64,000 nucleotides of DNA, from the NCBI GenBank assembly GCA_949987705.1, contig OX465281.1:30488942-30552941 (forward strand). The letters are read 5' to 3'. The translations under genes and the position numbers were made by a program. This stretch comes from Thereva unica. Taxonomy: Eukaryota > Arthropoda > Insecta > Diptera > Therevidae. Positions 10,533 to 19,790 of the stretch are shown in pieces. Each line of letters begins with the position of its first letter. The stretch's first letter is position 1. A model generated the notes under the pieces. That model was not told the origin of the DNA and did no database searches. It saw only the letters and a program-made list of their open reading frames with translations.

Positions 10533-12379
10533 CAGTGGCGTATTTACCCTAGGGCCATGGGGGCCATGGCCCGGGGCGGCAAGCTATAAGGGGCGGCGCT
10601 AGCTGCTCCCATGCTTACCACTAGAAGCCGTTAATAAGACATTAGTAAATGCCCTGAGAAAATAATTTGAAAATTCTTTGTACAAATTTGAGAATCCGGC
10701 AATCCTGGGCAAGACAAAAGGTCATATTTGTCTTTTGCAACTTACGAAAAAATAATACAGATAATGGCAACTAAAGTGACAACAACATTAACGGAACAAC
10801 TTCAGAAGGCTAAATACTTTTCTTTCAGTGTAGATTCAACCCCTGATATAACAAATGTAGATCAACTTTCGCTAATTGTGAGATTTACTCAAGAGCCAAT
10901 TGAACGATTCTTCTGTATTTTGCCAAACACTGGTCATAAAGCAGAAGATATGTTGCTGGCCGTTAAAGACACCTTTGAAATTCTGAATATCGACATTAAC
11001 AACTATAGAGGGTAATCTTATGACAACGCTAGCAATATGGCTGGGTAGTATAATGGCTTACAGGCTAAAATTATAGAAAAATGTTAGTATGCAACATACG
11101 TGCCTTGCGCTGCACATTCGTTAAACTCAGAAACCCAGAAGCCACAAAGTTTTTCGGGTTGCTGCAAAATCTATACGTCTTTTTTCAGCATCAACGGAGC
11201 GTACAAAATTACTGCAACCTTTTTTGACTAAGCCTGAAAATGTAACTGTGAAAAATTTGTCAACTACGCGATGGTCAGCCAGGGACGATGCTTGTGCCAG
11301 TCTTAATAAAGATTGGAATGATATAAAGCTTGAAGCTGTAAAAAGTGAAGTCCACCAAACAGCTTTGGTTAAAAATGAAGCGAAAGGACTATTATCGCAA
11401 TTAATTTTTTTAGAAACGGCTATATTATCGGAATTTTGGGGATCTATACTAAAACAATTTAATATAGTCTCCAAAATTCTTCAAGGTGTCGACACGGACG
11501 TAGAGGTAGTTTCCAAGCTGAACGAGTCCCTTATGTCTTTTATCGAAAGCAAGCGGGAATCTTTCCTTTTGAGGACGCTGCGCTGGGAAGAAAAAATCCA
11601 ACACAGAAGAATACAGGAGCGATCGCAAGAGAATTGTTAAAAGGAAGAAACGACACGATGAATGTTGTGAGGGAAAAGTATTGCTACAAGGACGTGGCGA
11701 TTTGAGGGTTAATACTTTTTTCCCAATATGCGACCAATTATTGTTGAACGAGCTTAGGAGGCGCAAATCATTATATGACGTAGTAACTGCCAATTTAGCA
11801 TTTTTATGCAAATTGGATGCAATGCCTGAAGCGAAAGTTAGAGTTAGCGCCATGTATATTTGAAAAAAATATACCCCATTGATCTTGCGGAAGATCTTAA
11901 AGAAGAATGTATTCTCTTAAAACAATTTTTAATGACTAATGAAAATAAAATGAACTTAAGCCAACTCAACCTATTTATTAAGAACAAGGATTTGAAGAAA
12001 GCATTCCCATATATAAATATCGCATTGCGTATATTCCTCTGCACTGCAGTGACAAATTGTAGTGCAGAATGTTCGTTTTCCATACTTAAACGAATAAAAA
12101 ATTATCTTCGTTCCCGGATAAGCGAAGAGCGGTTAAACAATTTAGTCATTCTTAATATAGAAGCTGATTCAACCAAATCTTTAAATTATGATAGTGTTAT
12201 TAATGAATTTGTGAACCAATTTGTCCATCGTAAAAAATGTAAAATATTTAATAAATGGTGTTTATTCTTTGGTACTGCGGATTTTTTTCATTATCAAAAA
12301 ATTGTAGGATTTTTTTTATTAATATACGGGGCGGCAAATTTGATAGGCCCAGGGCGCCAAATTTTAAAATACACCACTG
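10533..12379 (+). mobile_element. Degenerate hAT transposon inserted in LINE C2
   Basis: Ends are CAGTGGCGTATTT and, inverted, CAGTGGTGTATTT. The flanking 8-bp duplication is AGTGGGAC (10525-10532) and ATTGGGAC (12380-12387), with one mismatch. Removing the insert restores the LINE C text seen in C1 (5770-5790), an independent confirmation of the boundaries. Near the ends there are GGGGCGGC-rich subterminal motifs on both sides. Confidence 0.9.
10728..12233 (+). pseudogene. hAT transposase, ZMYM/zinc-finger-MYM-like, broken
   Basis: Pieces in several frames add up to the second half of a hAT transposase. A first block (10728-11015) with YFSFSVDSTPDITNVDQLS matches the RNase-H-fold DST/D-x-T start. 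QSYDNASNMAG-like text follows at about 11020, then LSTTRWSARDDAC (11260), and finally the hATC dimerisation region CSAECSFSILKRIKNYLRS with RLNNLVILNIE (12060-12165). The N-terminal BED/MYM-type finger is missing, and stops and frameshifts separate the blocks. It cannot encode an active enzyme. Confidence 0.85.
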
Positions 12380-13235
12380 ATTGGGACCACCGTCAGGGCC
12401 GGACGAAAAATCCTGTGGGAGTTATGGTAATATGTTTTAAGATAGCCTCTCTGGTAATAGAGAGAGATAAGTTATGAGCCACTTGAGATGCATTAATATG
12501 CAGAAAATTGTTTACACCTGGTTGAAAGACAGAGGACGAGAACGATTTGGGGAGGAACGATGCGAGCACTTCGCAACTATCGGATGGATTCGTACTGCAG
12601 GAGTTCTCGTGTTGCATGGTGTTAGGGTAATTATCAATTTTTTTCTTAGTATTGATAAATTTAAAGAATTTTCTCGGATCACTATACAGTTGGTCTTTCA
12701 TATTACTGAGGTACTCCTTGTAGAGAGCTGCAGAGAGTGGCTGAAATTGGTCATAGCAATAAATAAATGCACAGAAATTCGCAGTATATTTCCTGTTCAG
12801 GTAGGTTTTCCAGGGTTTATTCTTCTGGTTTTTGGCATGAATCAACTCGTGGTTGTACCAGGGTGGGATGACCTGGACAACTATAAAGGCTCAATAGGTA
12901 TACAAGATACAAAGATTTTTGTACAGGGCAGGGTAAAACCTTACAACATCGTCGTCCAACGCATTTGAGGGAAGCAACCCATAGAAATCGATCGAAGTAA
13001 GCTTAGTGATATCCAGGCTGTGTTCCGAAATGTAACGCAGTATACAGGGCAGCGATAAAGACGTCATTAATTGTGTGAACCGGTGTGACGAAAATATAAG
13101 ATACTGAAGGATGAAACAGTTTCAAGTTGAAAACTTTCACGTGAACTGCTGTTAATCACAGCATAAATGCTTGAATGTATCCTTATCACTAGGCAGTATG
13201 CTGGTTGATATCACGGAGTATGCTTAATGAAAATT

Positions 13236-13530
13236 TTGCAGGAGCCATTTTGCTCGGAGATGAGGGTTATGGCCTGACATAATGGATTATGACACATTTT
13301 AAAAATGCAACAACCAATGCAGAACAAAAGTACAACAAATTATATACTCGTGAAAGGCTTGCCATTGAACGGGAATTTGGACAATAATGAGTTCTAGAGT
13401 GAACTTGTCAATCGAAAGGGGTTCCTAAGACAGTTATATCTTGCTGCGTGTTGTACGCAAAATTATAAAGCCATTCAACACTTGAAATGTTGTAAATTTC
13501 CACAATTCATTGATAAGAGTTCAAACATTT
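13236..13530 (+). pseudogene. PIF/Harbinger transposase relic (DDE_Tnp_4 type)
   Basis: The plus translation reads AILLGDEGYGLT, a stop, WIMTHFKNATTNAEQKYNKL and ERLAIEREFGQ. Then, after stops, PKTVISCCVLYAIIKPF appears. These match the Harbinger pattern L-L-G-D-x-G-Y, M-T-P-F, R-x-x-V-E-x-x-F-G and the late C-x-V-L-H-N. Two in-frame stops and lost residues (HN changed to YA) show it is dead. It lies just beyond LINE C2, in the opposite orientation. Confidence 0.75.
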
Positions 13531-13624
13531 AAAGTCAAATGTAATAATATAATTTTAAAAGTTGTGTTAATTTAATTTATTAAAATAATTGGAAAAGGTT
13601 CTCGCAACCAACCTCAGATTTTAC

Positions 13625-13800
13625 AAGTGTTCACTCACAGGCAAACGTTAAAACTTTGTTTTATTCACATCAAAATTAAGTTGCACTCTATATGGAGAAA
13701 TGACAGAGTGGAGTACTTAACGTAACCTAACGAAGGTTGTTTTTATTCTTGTCAAACTAAGTATTCACTCCAAAAAAATGGAGTGAACACTTACACTCAA
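13625..13800. repeat. Possible small MITE with AAGTGTTCACTC ends
   Basis: AAGTGTTCACTCAC near 13627 is inverted at GGAGTGAACACTT near 13783. The interior is AT-rich, and similar AGTGAACACT motifs occur at 9318. No clear target duplication. Confidence 0.3.
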
Positions 13801-13810
13801 CTTTTATGCA

Positions 13811-14310
13811 CTTCAACCAATGATCGTTCCCTCTTTTACAGGTCTATTTAATACTGCTCGTATCTCTTATTATTTGTTTAAGAGTAATCAGGCTGTTCCA
13901 TCATAATTTTGTAAGTCCATTAGACCATTACTCCTACGCCAGTCCTACCTTCCTATATCCTACCTACGGCTGGTTACCTGGGCCGGGCTAAGTAGGTGTA
14001 TATTACGGGCGTCGGTGATGGGAATTTAAAGTTTTCTTTCGAGGATGCAAACAACTTTTTAACTGAAGTGACGCCAAGAACGAGATATTCGTAAAAAAAT
14101 AAAGAATTTTGAAATGGACTTTCATCACTTTGTTTAGAAAGTCAAAAAGAGAAGATATAATGGAAAGAAATCGCTTCGTAAATATTTCTCTTAAAATCAC
14201 AGAATTAGTCAGATAGAAAACAAAAAAAATTACAAAATGCCGAAATATAAAATCGAGAAAATATTTCCAAACATAAGTTCTATACTTAGGACTTAATTAA
14301 AACGAATTCA
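13811..14310. other. No gene seen
   Basis: AT-rich flank with no motif recognised. Confidence 0.4.
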
Positions 14311-15240
14311 ATGCTAATTTTGCCACGTAACTCAAGAGAATTCTGTTTTAAATTTTTCTGTTCCGGATGTTTTCAACAACCTTTCCGAAATACAAACATA
14401 CAACAAAAATATTTTCTGCCCGCCCAAAATGCATATTGCTCAAATTCCCAACAACCTTGCGTCGTTTCAGGTAGACCTTCCGTTTTCACGTAACGAGCCA
14501 AGATGGAAAAGTTATTTTTAACACCTGGTGATTCAGTGTGTGTTACTGGAGCACTGTAAGTGGCACGATTTAAGCAATTGCACCGCAAATATACACAACG
14601 ATACAATTCTGGCAGACGTGCAGTAAAAAATCCTAACAGCGAAAACAGCCCAAAAAGCCGCACTTCAAAGGCCGTAAATTTTATCAGAATCGGCGAAATT
14701 CCGCGCTCTCAGCAATTTGGACGTGGAATTCGTGCGGAACGTGCCTCAAAGCGAAAACATGGTCCGCCTGCGATTTTACCGGGGCCACCTCGATACCTGA
14801 CCTCCAATTTCTATGTTATGTGGCGGTTCCACACCCCCTCGGAGGCACCACGAATCGCCTGCAACTGCAGTTAAATTTGCCGTGCGAACTTAGAGAATGC
14901 CGCCGTGCCTCCCAAGATTTTTGCTGACTGAAATCGGTGCCGAAATTGGGCCGCGCGATTGCAGCAAGTGTTGCATATGTTCGCCGTGAAATTAACTCGC
15001 GTTTTTATCTATTTCTGGTGGATGTGCAGTTCGGACATTTATTGCGGCGAATTGGCATTAGCTGCACTTTATGCGGCAATCGGCCGATGCCAAATGCTGC
15101 CGTAAAATTTCTGCTTGGCTTTATGATATCAATGAAACACAGCCAATGGCCAATTCGCCGCGGTAATAATCGCTGGTGCATCGGACTAATTGCGGAGATT
15201 TGTTGATTTTCACTTTAATCTGCGATAAAATATTCAATTT
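14311..15240. other. GC-richer unidentified block
   Basis: This 0.9-kb block is visibly richer in G+C than its neighbours and in CCGCG, GCAATTGC, AATTCGCC and CGATGC motifs. Frames at 14560-14874 and 14937-15206 lack any recognised domain, are in different phases and read like translated noncoding DNA. It contains GCCGCACTTCAAAGGCCGT (14648-14666), matching 2753-2771 except for one base, so part may be an element. A noncoding conserved or regulatory block is an alternative. Confidence 0.3.
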
Positions 15241-15820
15241 TATTAGGTGTTTTCCTTGGAAGTTAATTGTTCGCTTTAGGTGTTTGCCAACGGCTAATAC
15301 CAGACCCGAGGCTCATAAATGCTGATTTATTTTCACATTTTAATTTCATTTCAAATTTTTGATTGTTGCTTTGTGGTGATTGTTTTTTTTATCAAATTTT
15401 TAATCGTAAAAAACTGTAATACTTGTTGTGATACGTGGCATGAAGCCCCATTAATATGAACGTAAATTTTCAATATTGCGAAGATAATCCTTTAACTGCA
15501 ATCCCCACTATTTTAAAAGTTCTTAGGCAACAGCAAGGTTAAAGGCCAAACATTTTCTGATTTGGAAAGTTTTTTTCTAATATTTTCAAAAATCCAATCA
15601 ATTTTTTGCCCTAATTTGTCTACTTCTCCACTCCACAATAGAGTTGAGAATCAATCTTGGACCAACTAGAAAATGCTCATAGTGGATGATTCCCTTCCAG
15701 TCCCAGCACACACACAGCATGATCTTTCACAACGTCAATAGCGAAAGCTTGTAACCACTCACTATCCCTTCTTCTAGGTTTTCGATGCTTTCGATTGTCG
15801 TAGGTACATACGTGACTTAA
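15241..15820. other. No gene seen
   Basis: AT-rich sequence leading to the Harbinger element; nothing recognised. Confidence 0.4.
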
Positions 15821-16690
15821 GGCCCCCATCCACTATCAGTTTTGCGTGTCGTGCATGAATGTCATGCAAGAAATTCATTTTCCCATCCATTATCATGCAT
15901 ACTGTCAATCATCACTTTTAAGGGAGAAGTGGCAGTGACAAGTTACACACTCTACAGTGAGACATAAAGTTATAAGAAAATTAAATAAATAATTAAATGG
16001 ATGGAGGAATATTTAGCACCTGTAAATTTAACAGAAAAATGGAAGATAATGAATTAAATATTCCGGCTCCAGAAGAATTACCCAATTTCCCAGAAAAAAA
16101 GCCATTTGTTTTAATAGCGGATGATGCCTTTCCTCTGAGAACAAATATAATGAAGCCATTTAGTCGTACTAATCTTACACCTGAGCAAGAAATATGCAAT
16201 TACAGATTTTCGAGAGCACGACGTATTGTTGAATTTTTTTTGGCATATTGTCTGCGAGACTCCGTGTGCTACAAAGCGCAATTAATTTGTCTCCAAAGAA
16301 ATGTACTACCATTGTTTTAACATGTTGCTACCTGCATAACTACCTGAGTAAAAAAAGGGGTGAAGGCTATGTAGAAGACACTGTTTACGAAAATCCAAAA
16401 TCCAAAAATCTTTATTTACTGAACTCGCCATTTTCCGTTTTTAATTTTGTTTCCGTTTTTAAATACACTGTCACTACGAAATTCACACTCGGAATAACGA
16501 AATGATCGACAGCACTGATTGAATCCACTGTCCCTCATGCTGTCATTCCCTTAGCTCCGCCCACAAAGTATCAAAAAGTTTTGATTTTCGTCATGCATGC
16601 GGGACATTCCATCCTGCAAGCCCATCCACTATCTTTCATGCATGACAATCAGCAATGAATGTCATGCATGCGGGATAGTGGATGGGGTCC
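15821..16690 (+). mobile_element. Internally deleted PIF/Harbinger element
   Basis: The left end GGCCCCCATCCACTATC is inverted at the right as GATAGTGGATGGGGTCC. Both flanks are TTAA (15817-15820 and 16691-16694), compatible with a 3-bp TTA/TAA duplication plus one base of symmetry. Subterminal ATGAATGTCATGCA motifs occur on both sides. At 870 bp it is too short for a full transposase plus the Myb-like protein, so it needed help in trans. Confidence 0.85.
15997..16390 (+). pseudogene. Truncated Harbinger transposase
   Basis: An open frame from ATG 15997 reads 40 residues of leader and then FVLIADDAFPLRTNIMKPF. This is the DDE_Tnp_4 central motif with its catalytic Asp, followed by NYRFSRARRIVEF, equivalent to NYRLSRARRVVENAFG in the family. 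A frameshift near 16235 then moves the rest (INLSPKKCTTIVLTCCYLHN) into another frame, which retains the C-x-x-L-H-N motif. The N-terminal two thirds is absent. Confidence 0.85.
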
Positions 16691-16694
16691 TTAA

Positions 16695-17430
16695 GAGGAG
16701 CTAATTTTGAGCGATATGCTCCGATAAGAGCATTCTTCTTCTTCTTCTTCTTTGATCCATTAGCTGGCGGTCCGAGCGGGATATCCCAGTAACGGATACG
16801 CTGCTGTCGGTGCTGCTTTAAAAAATGAGGTTTCCTGCCTAGTTTCTTCGGTTTCCCGATTCTGGTCAATTTGGCAGATAGACCACCCTCCTCCTTTCAC
16901 ACTCTGGGCTTGGGACCAGTCGACGGCGGAGTTGATACTGGAGTTTTCAGAAATTTTATAGGACAAAAAAAAACAGGCAATTATCTTAGTAACCATAAAA
17001 GGGTTTTCGTACGATACGGAGGTCAAGCAGTTGGAGGTACGATTAGTAGTTAGTTGGGGGACGGCTTTGGTAACACATTTGGAGTAAAAGAAAAGGCAAT
17101 TGAATGAACAAAAATGAAAGCTTTTCGGCACCGGAGCTTATTCACATATCCACATGCCACCATGAAAATTCTTTATTAAAAAGCTTTAAAAGGTATAAAG
17201 AACTGGTCAAGTTCTGCTGTAAGCTGTAAGCTTTTTAAGGAGTGCACAGTAGCCAAAAAACAAGGCCAAAACTGAAAATTTAAAGTTTATTTTATAGGGA
17301 TTGTTTGTCCTTATAATGTTAGAGTGGTATCCCTGGCATATTATAAGAGTTGTGAAGTGATCCGGAAAGTGTGCCTTTAAGAGACCGGTTATGTTTTGAT
17401 TTCAACTCAAAGTGAACTAAACTCAACATC
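16695..17430. other. No gene seen
   Basis: Contains a (TTC)n run at 16734-16751. The GAA-type complement resembles the tail of LINE family A, but no A coding sequence is attached. Confidence 0.4.
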
Positions 17431-17672
17431 ATATCGATGGGTCTTACGAAAAAGATATTGTTTCAATTTATTGCTGAAAAAGATATAGTTTCGGTTTCTC
17501 GCTGAAAAAGATATTGTTTCGGTTTCTCGGTGAAGAACATATTGTTTCGTTTTCTGGCTGCAAAACATATCAGCCAGAAACCGAAACAATATGTTCTTCA
17601 CCGAGAAACCGAAACAATATCTTTTTCACCAACATTTTGAAACAATATCTTTTTCGTAAGACCCATCGATAT
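17431..17672. repeat. Hairpin of 28-bp units with 18-bp caps
   Basis: The left arm (17431-17560, 130 bp) is an 18-bp cap, ATATCGATGGGTCTTACG, followed by four 28-bp units of the type AAAAAGATATTGTTTC plus CGGTTTCTCGSTG-like text. A 10-nt loop (17561-17570) follows. The right arm (17571-17672, 102 bp) is three inverted 28-bp units and the inverted 18-bp cap. The outer 36 bp pair perfectly, and left unit 3 pairs perfectly with right unit 2. The extra left unit would bulge. No protein is likely. A transcript would form a long double-stranded hairpin. Confidence 0.9.
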
Positions 17673-17715
17673 ACGATGCACGAAATTTCAACTCAACCTC
17701 GACTCAACTTTTTAA

Positions 17716-17732
17716 CCTAGTCATAAACGGGG
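17716..17732 (+). repeat. Shared terminal motif with the foldback at 1391-1407
   Basis: CCTAGTCATAAACGGGG is identical to the right end of the 1347-1407 foldback. Upstream ACTCAACC/GACTCAAC text also resembles the sequence next to that element, suggesting a related element end 45 bp beyond the 28-bp-unit hairpin. Confidence 0.5.
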
Positions 17733-18062
17733 TTTATGTTACAAATTTATTTGGGGCATAAGGAGTGTCTGCTATCATTTGTCATAGTTGACGGATAACC
17801 AGAAGTTTTTCGTTTTATATTAACGAGGTCGAAGAATATCTTAGGGCCGTTTATGATACATATTTTCTCCGATAGTGTTTAAAAGGGCGTTGTAGACCTC
17901 ACATGACCTAAGTGAGAATTCAGAGGCTTACCTAGAGTATTCTAATTCGCCTTCCGCTTTTATGTTGGTGTTTTTCTAATCATGTTATATAAGTTGTTTC
18001 TCTGATTACTTAGAGTCGCAGATTTCTATCAAGCCATGGATGTACTATCACTTTTAACATAG
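17733..18062. other. No gene seen
   Basis: Nothing recognised. Confidence 0.4.
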
Positions 18063-18140
18063 ATGACCGCCATTTTGCTTTTCGAAAAACTGATGAAAAC
18101 AACAACGACCTCGAAAACCCCCGAGAACCAAATTTCAAGT
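18063..18140 (-). repeat. Solo diverged unit of the 3108-3530 tandem repeat
   Basis: GACCGCCATTTTGCTTTTCG and CTCGAAAACCCCCGAGAACC match the reverse complement of the tandem unit (GCCATTTTG, GAAAACCCCC, ATACCGATTTTC order). This shows the unit is a dispersed repeat. Confidence 0.5.
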
Positions 18141-18495
18141 AATTATCTCAATTCCTTCTAGTTTTGGCAGTGTTTTTCGCGTTTTGAACAACTGTGCCTT
18201 GATATGTTTAGGTTTATGGCAAAGGTTGAGCACAGATATAAAAAATTATCTACTAAATCTTCACTATTTTTACCTCCGACACGCACGCCTGATTTATTAG
18301 AGAAATCTTTTACGTTTGGGTTTTATGCATCTGTGATGGGCCTTGCAGACATGAACGTATACGTACGTAGTGAAGAGACATCGGTTTCTTCTTCTTACTT
18401 ACAGAAAATTTTGGCATGAACTTAAATGAGGCGAGGTGAATTCGTAATAGTGAGTTCCTCCTTTTTTACTTTTTTGAGGCACCCTTAACTGTACT

Positions 18496-18559
18496 GGCTG
18501 AAAAGATAAAGGAGGCACCTCTTACAAACTCATTTAATAATTGTGTCTTACTCAACACT
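18496..18559 (+). repeat. Dispersed repeat N, copy 2
   Basis: Same 64-bp block as 641-704, same orientation, with cores CTCTTACAAACTC and TGTGTCTTAC. Confidence 0.6.
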
Positions 18560-18787
18560 TCCTCGAAAGAATGTTGAATAATGTAGCGATAAACTATGTA
18601 TCGATGAACTGCTCTTGGATGTTGTAAGAGTTCGAAAATACCGACTGTGAAAAGTTGTTCTACAGTTGTGATAGTTCATAAAGCTTGTGAGCCAAATTTG
18701 GCAAATGAGGGGAATACCGAAAATGAACTGTCGAATTTCCCCAACGATCAATGGAGAGAAAAAAAAATTTTTTTTTCAAAGATTGAA

Positions 18788-19030
18788 AAACCAATTTTAA
18801 GCAAATAATTCTTAAACAGTAAGTGTTATCATAAAATAGCTTTTACAAAGTTGGTGCGATTTTCTACAAGAAATTCATTATATATTTTCCCCTACGAATG
18901 GCCGTTCATAAGATATCACCGTTTTAAAGATTTAAAATACTTAAAAGTTCATTAAAAAACCTTTATTGAAACTGCCTGTCTAATATTTTCAGGTGTGTTT
19001 CCTGGATATAATATTTGGAGGCAAAAATTC
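18788..19030 (+). repeat. Dispersed repeat K, copy 1
   Basis: Reverse complement of K copy 2 (57990-58270). Shared blocks are TAAGTSYTATCATAAAATA, ACATTTTCCCSTAYGAAT-like text, AGATATCACCGTTTTAAAG and TTTCCTGGATRTAA. No coding sequence. Likely a fragment of an unidentified transposon. Confidence 0.65.
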
Positions 19031-19269
19031 TTCCAATTCTCCATTCTTCTTTCTTCTACCATTATGTATTAGAGTACTTAATAGACCGATTTTGGTTAGA
19101 TTGTGAAAGTCAAGCAGCATTAGACGTGATTAGTACTCGGCTGGGGGACCGATATTCGCTTTTAAAAATATGAGTTTTCGACACCGCTGCAGTCATTATT
19201 ACATATCCAGGACAAAATTCTTAAATTGTACAGATTATTTTTCCGACTCGGGAACGGGTGGCACTCATT

Positions 19270-19790
19270 TTACTTCATGGTGGCCGTATGGGACACTCTT
19301 TATGATGAAAGGAGTTAGATCCCCTTGCACGCCCTATGGGGCGATCCACATGGAACCCACATGAGGTAGTGCTCAACATCCACTCAAAATACTAGTCGGG
19401 ATTCAATAATCAGAAAGAAAACGCTCGATCGTTTTTTAGAACAGTTGAGTCAACACCAATAGCTTGAAATTTAGCAACATAGTTGGATGGATGGCTTACA
19501 TTATTGAAAGCCTTGAAGATCTCTGCATTAACCAAACATTCACAATACTATGTATTTTTTGGTTAAGGTGCTCTGCCAGATACACCAAAATGTCGTCGAT
19601 GGAACTTTATTGTCTAATGCCGTTCTGTTTATCATTTAGGTTAGGGTTTGGATTCTACATATGCCATAAGCTGTTTGGTGATTATCGCCTTCATGTTTTG
19701 TTGAGAGAATAGAAGTAATTAGGTTCTGTTGGACATTGGTTGGAGTCGAAATTTTTGGCTAAACAATAGAACAATAGTACAACCATCAAA
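19270..19790 (-). pseudogene. LINE D reverse transcriptase fragment (D6)
   Basis: Minus translation, with frameshifts, gives ITSILSTKHEGDNHQ, LMAYVESKP, KQNGIRQ, DDILVYLAEHLNQ and VAKFQAIGVDSTVLKN. These align in order with ITSILSKTMETIINK, LMGCLESNL, DRQNGFRQKR, GDLLVCLTEHL and LAKLKAIGVDS of copy D1. Heavily decayed, with no catalytic YADD. Confidence 0.7.

Larger units (their letters stand above)
9490..13018 (-). mobile_element. LINE C2, second C copy, split by a hAT
   Basis: Minus-strand similarity to C1 covers two blocks, 9490-10532 and 12388-13018. It includes the RT text VWLQSYLADRTYLIIFRG, DVPQGSHLGPLLFILSIDD and the linker-RT part INTKKKIDNYPNTMQH. The hAT at 10533-12379 interrupts it within the text equivalent to GPDGIP. 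Many frameshifts and small deletions are present (the YADD region is shortened near 10010), and both ends are truncated relative to C1. It is a much older or faster-decayed copy than C1. Confidence 0.85.

Noticed and set aside
15821..16690. piggyBac element because of TTAA flanks
   Set aside because: The encoded relic is a Harbinger DDE_Tnp_4 domain and the TIR is not piggyBac-like; TTAA can be a TTA/TAA duplication with one symmetric base.
16734..16755. 5'-truncated LINE A copy marked by its GAA tail
   Set aside because: Only the simple repeat is present, with no A-family 3' sequence next to it.
17431..17672. CRISPR-like array of regular 28-bp repeats
   Set aside because: The units are directly adjacent with no unique spacers, the second arm is inverted, and the window is clearly eukaryotic.
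18204..18419. 71-residue frame as a small gene
   Set aside because: No motif or similarity recognised; expected length by chance.
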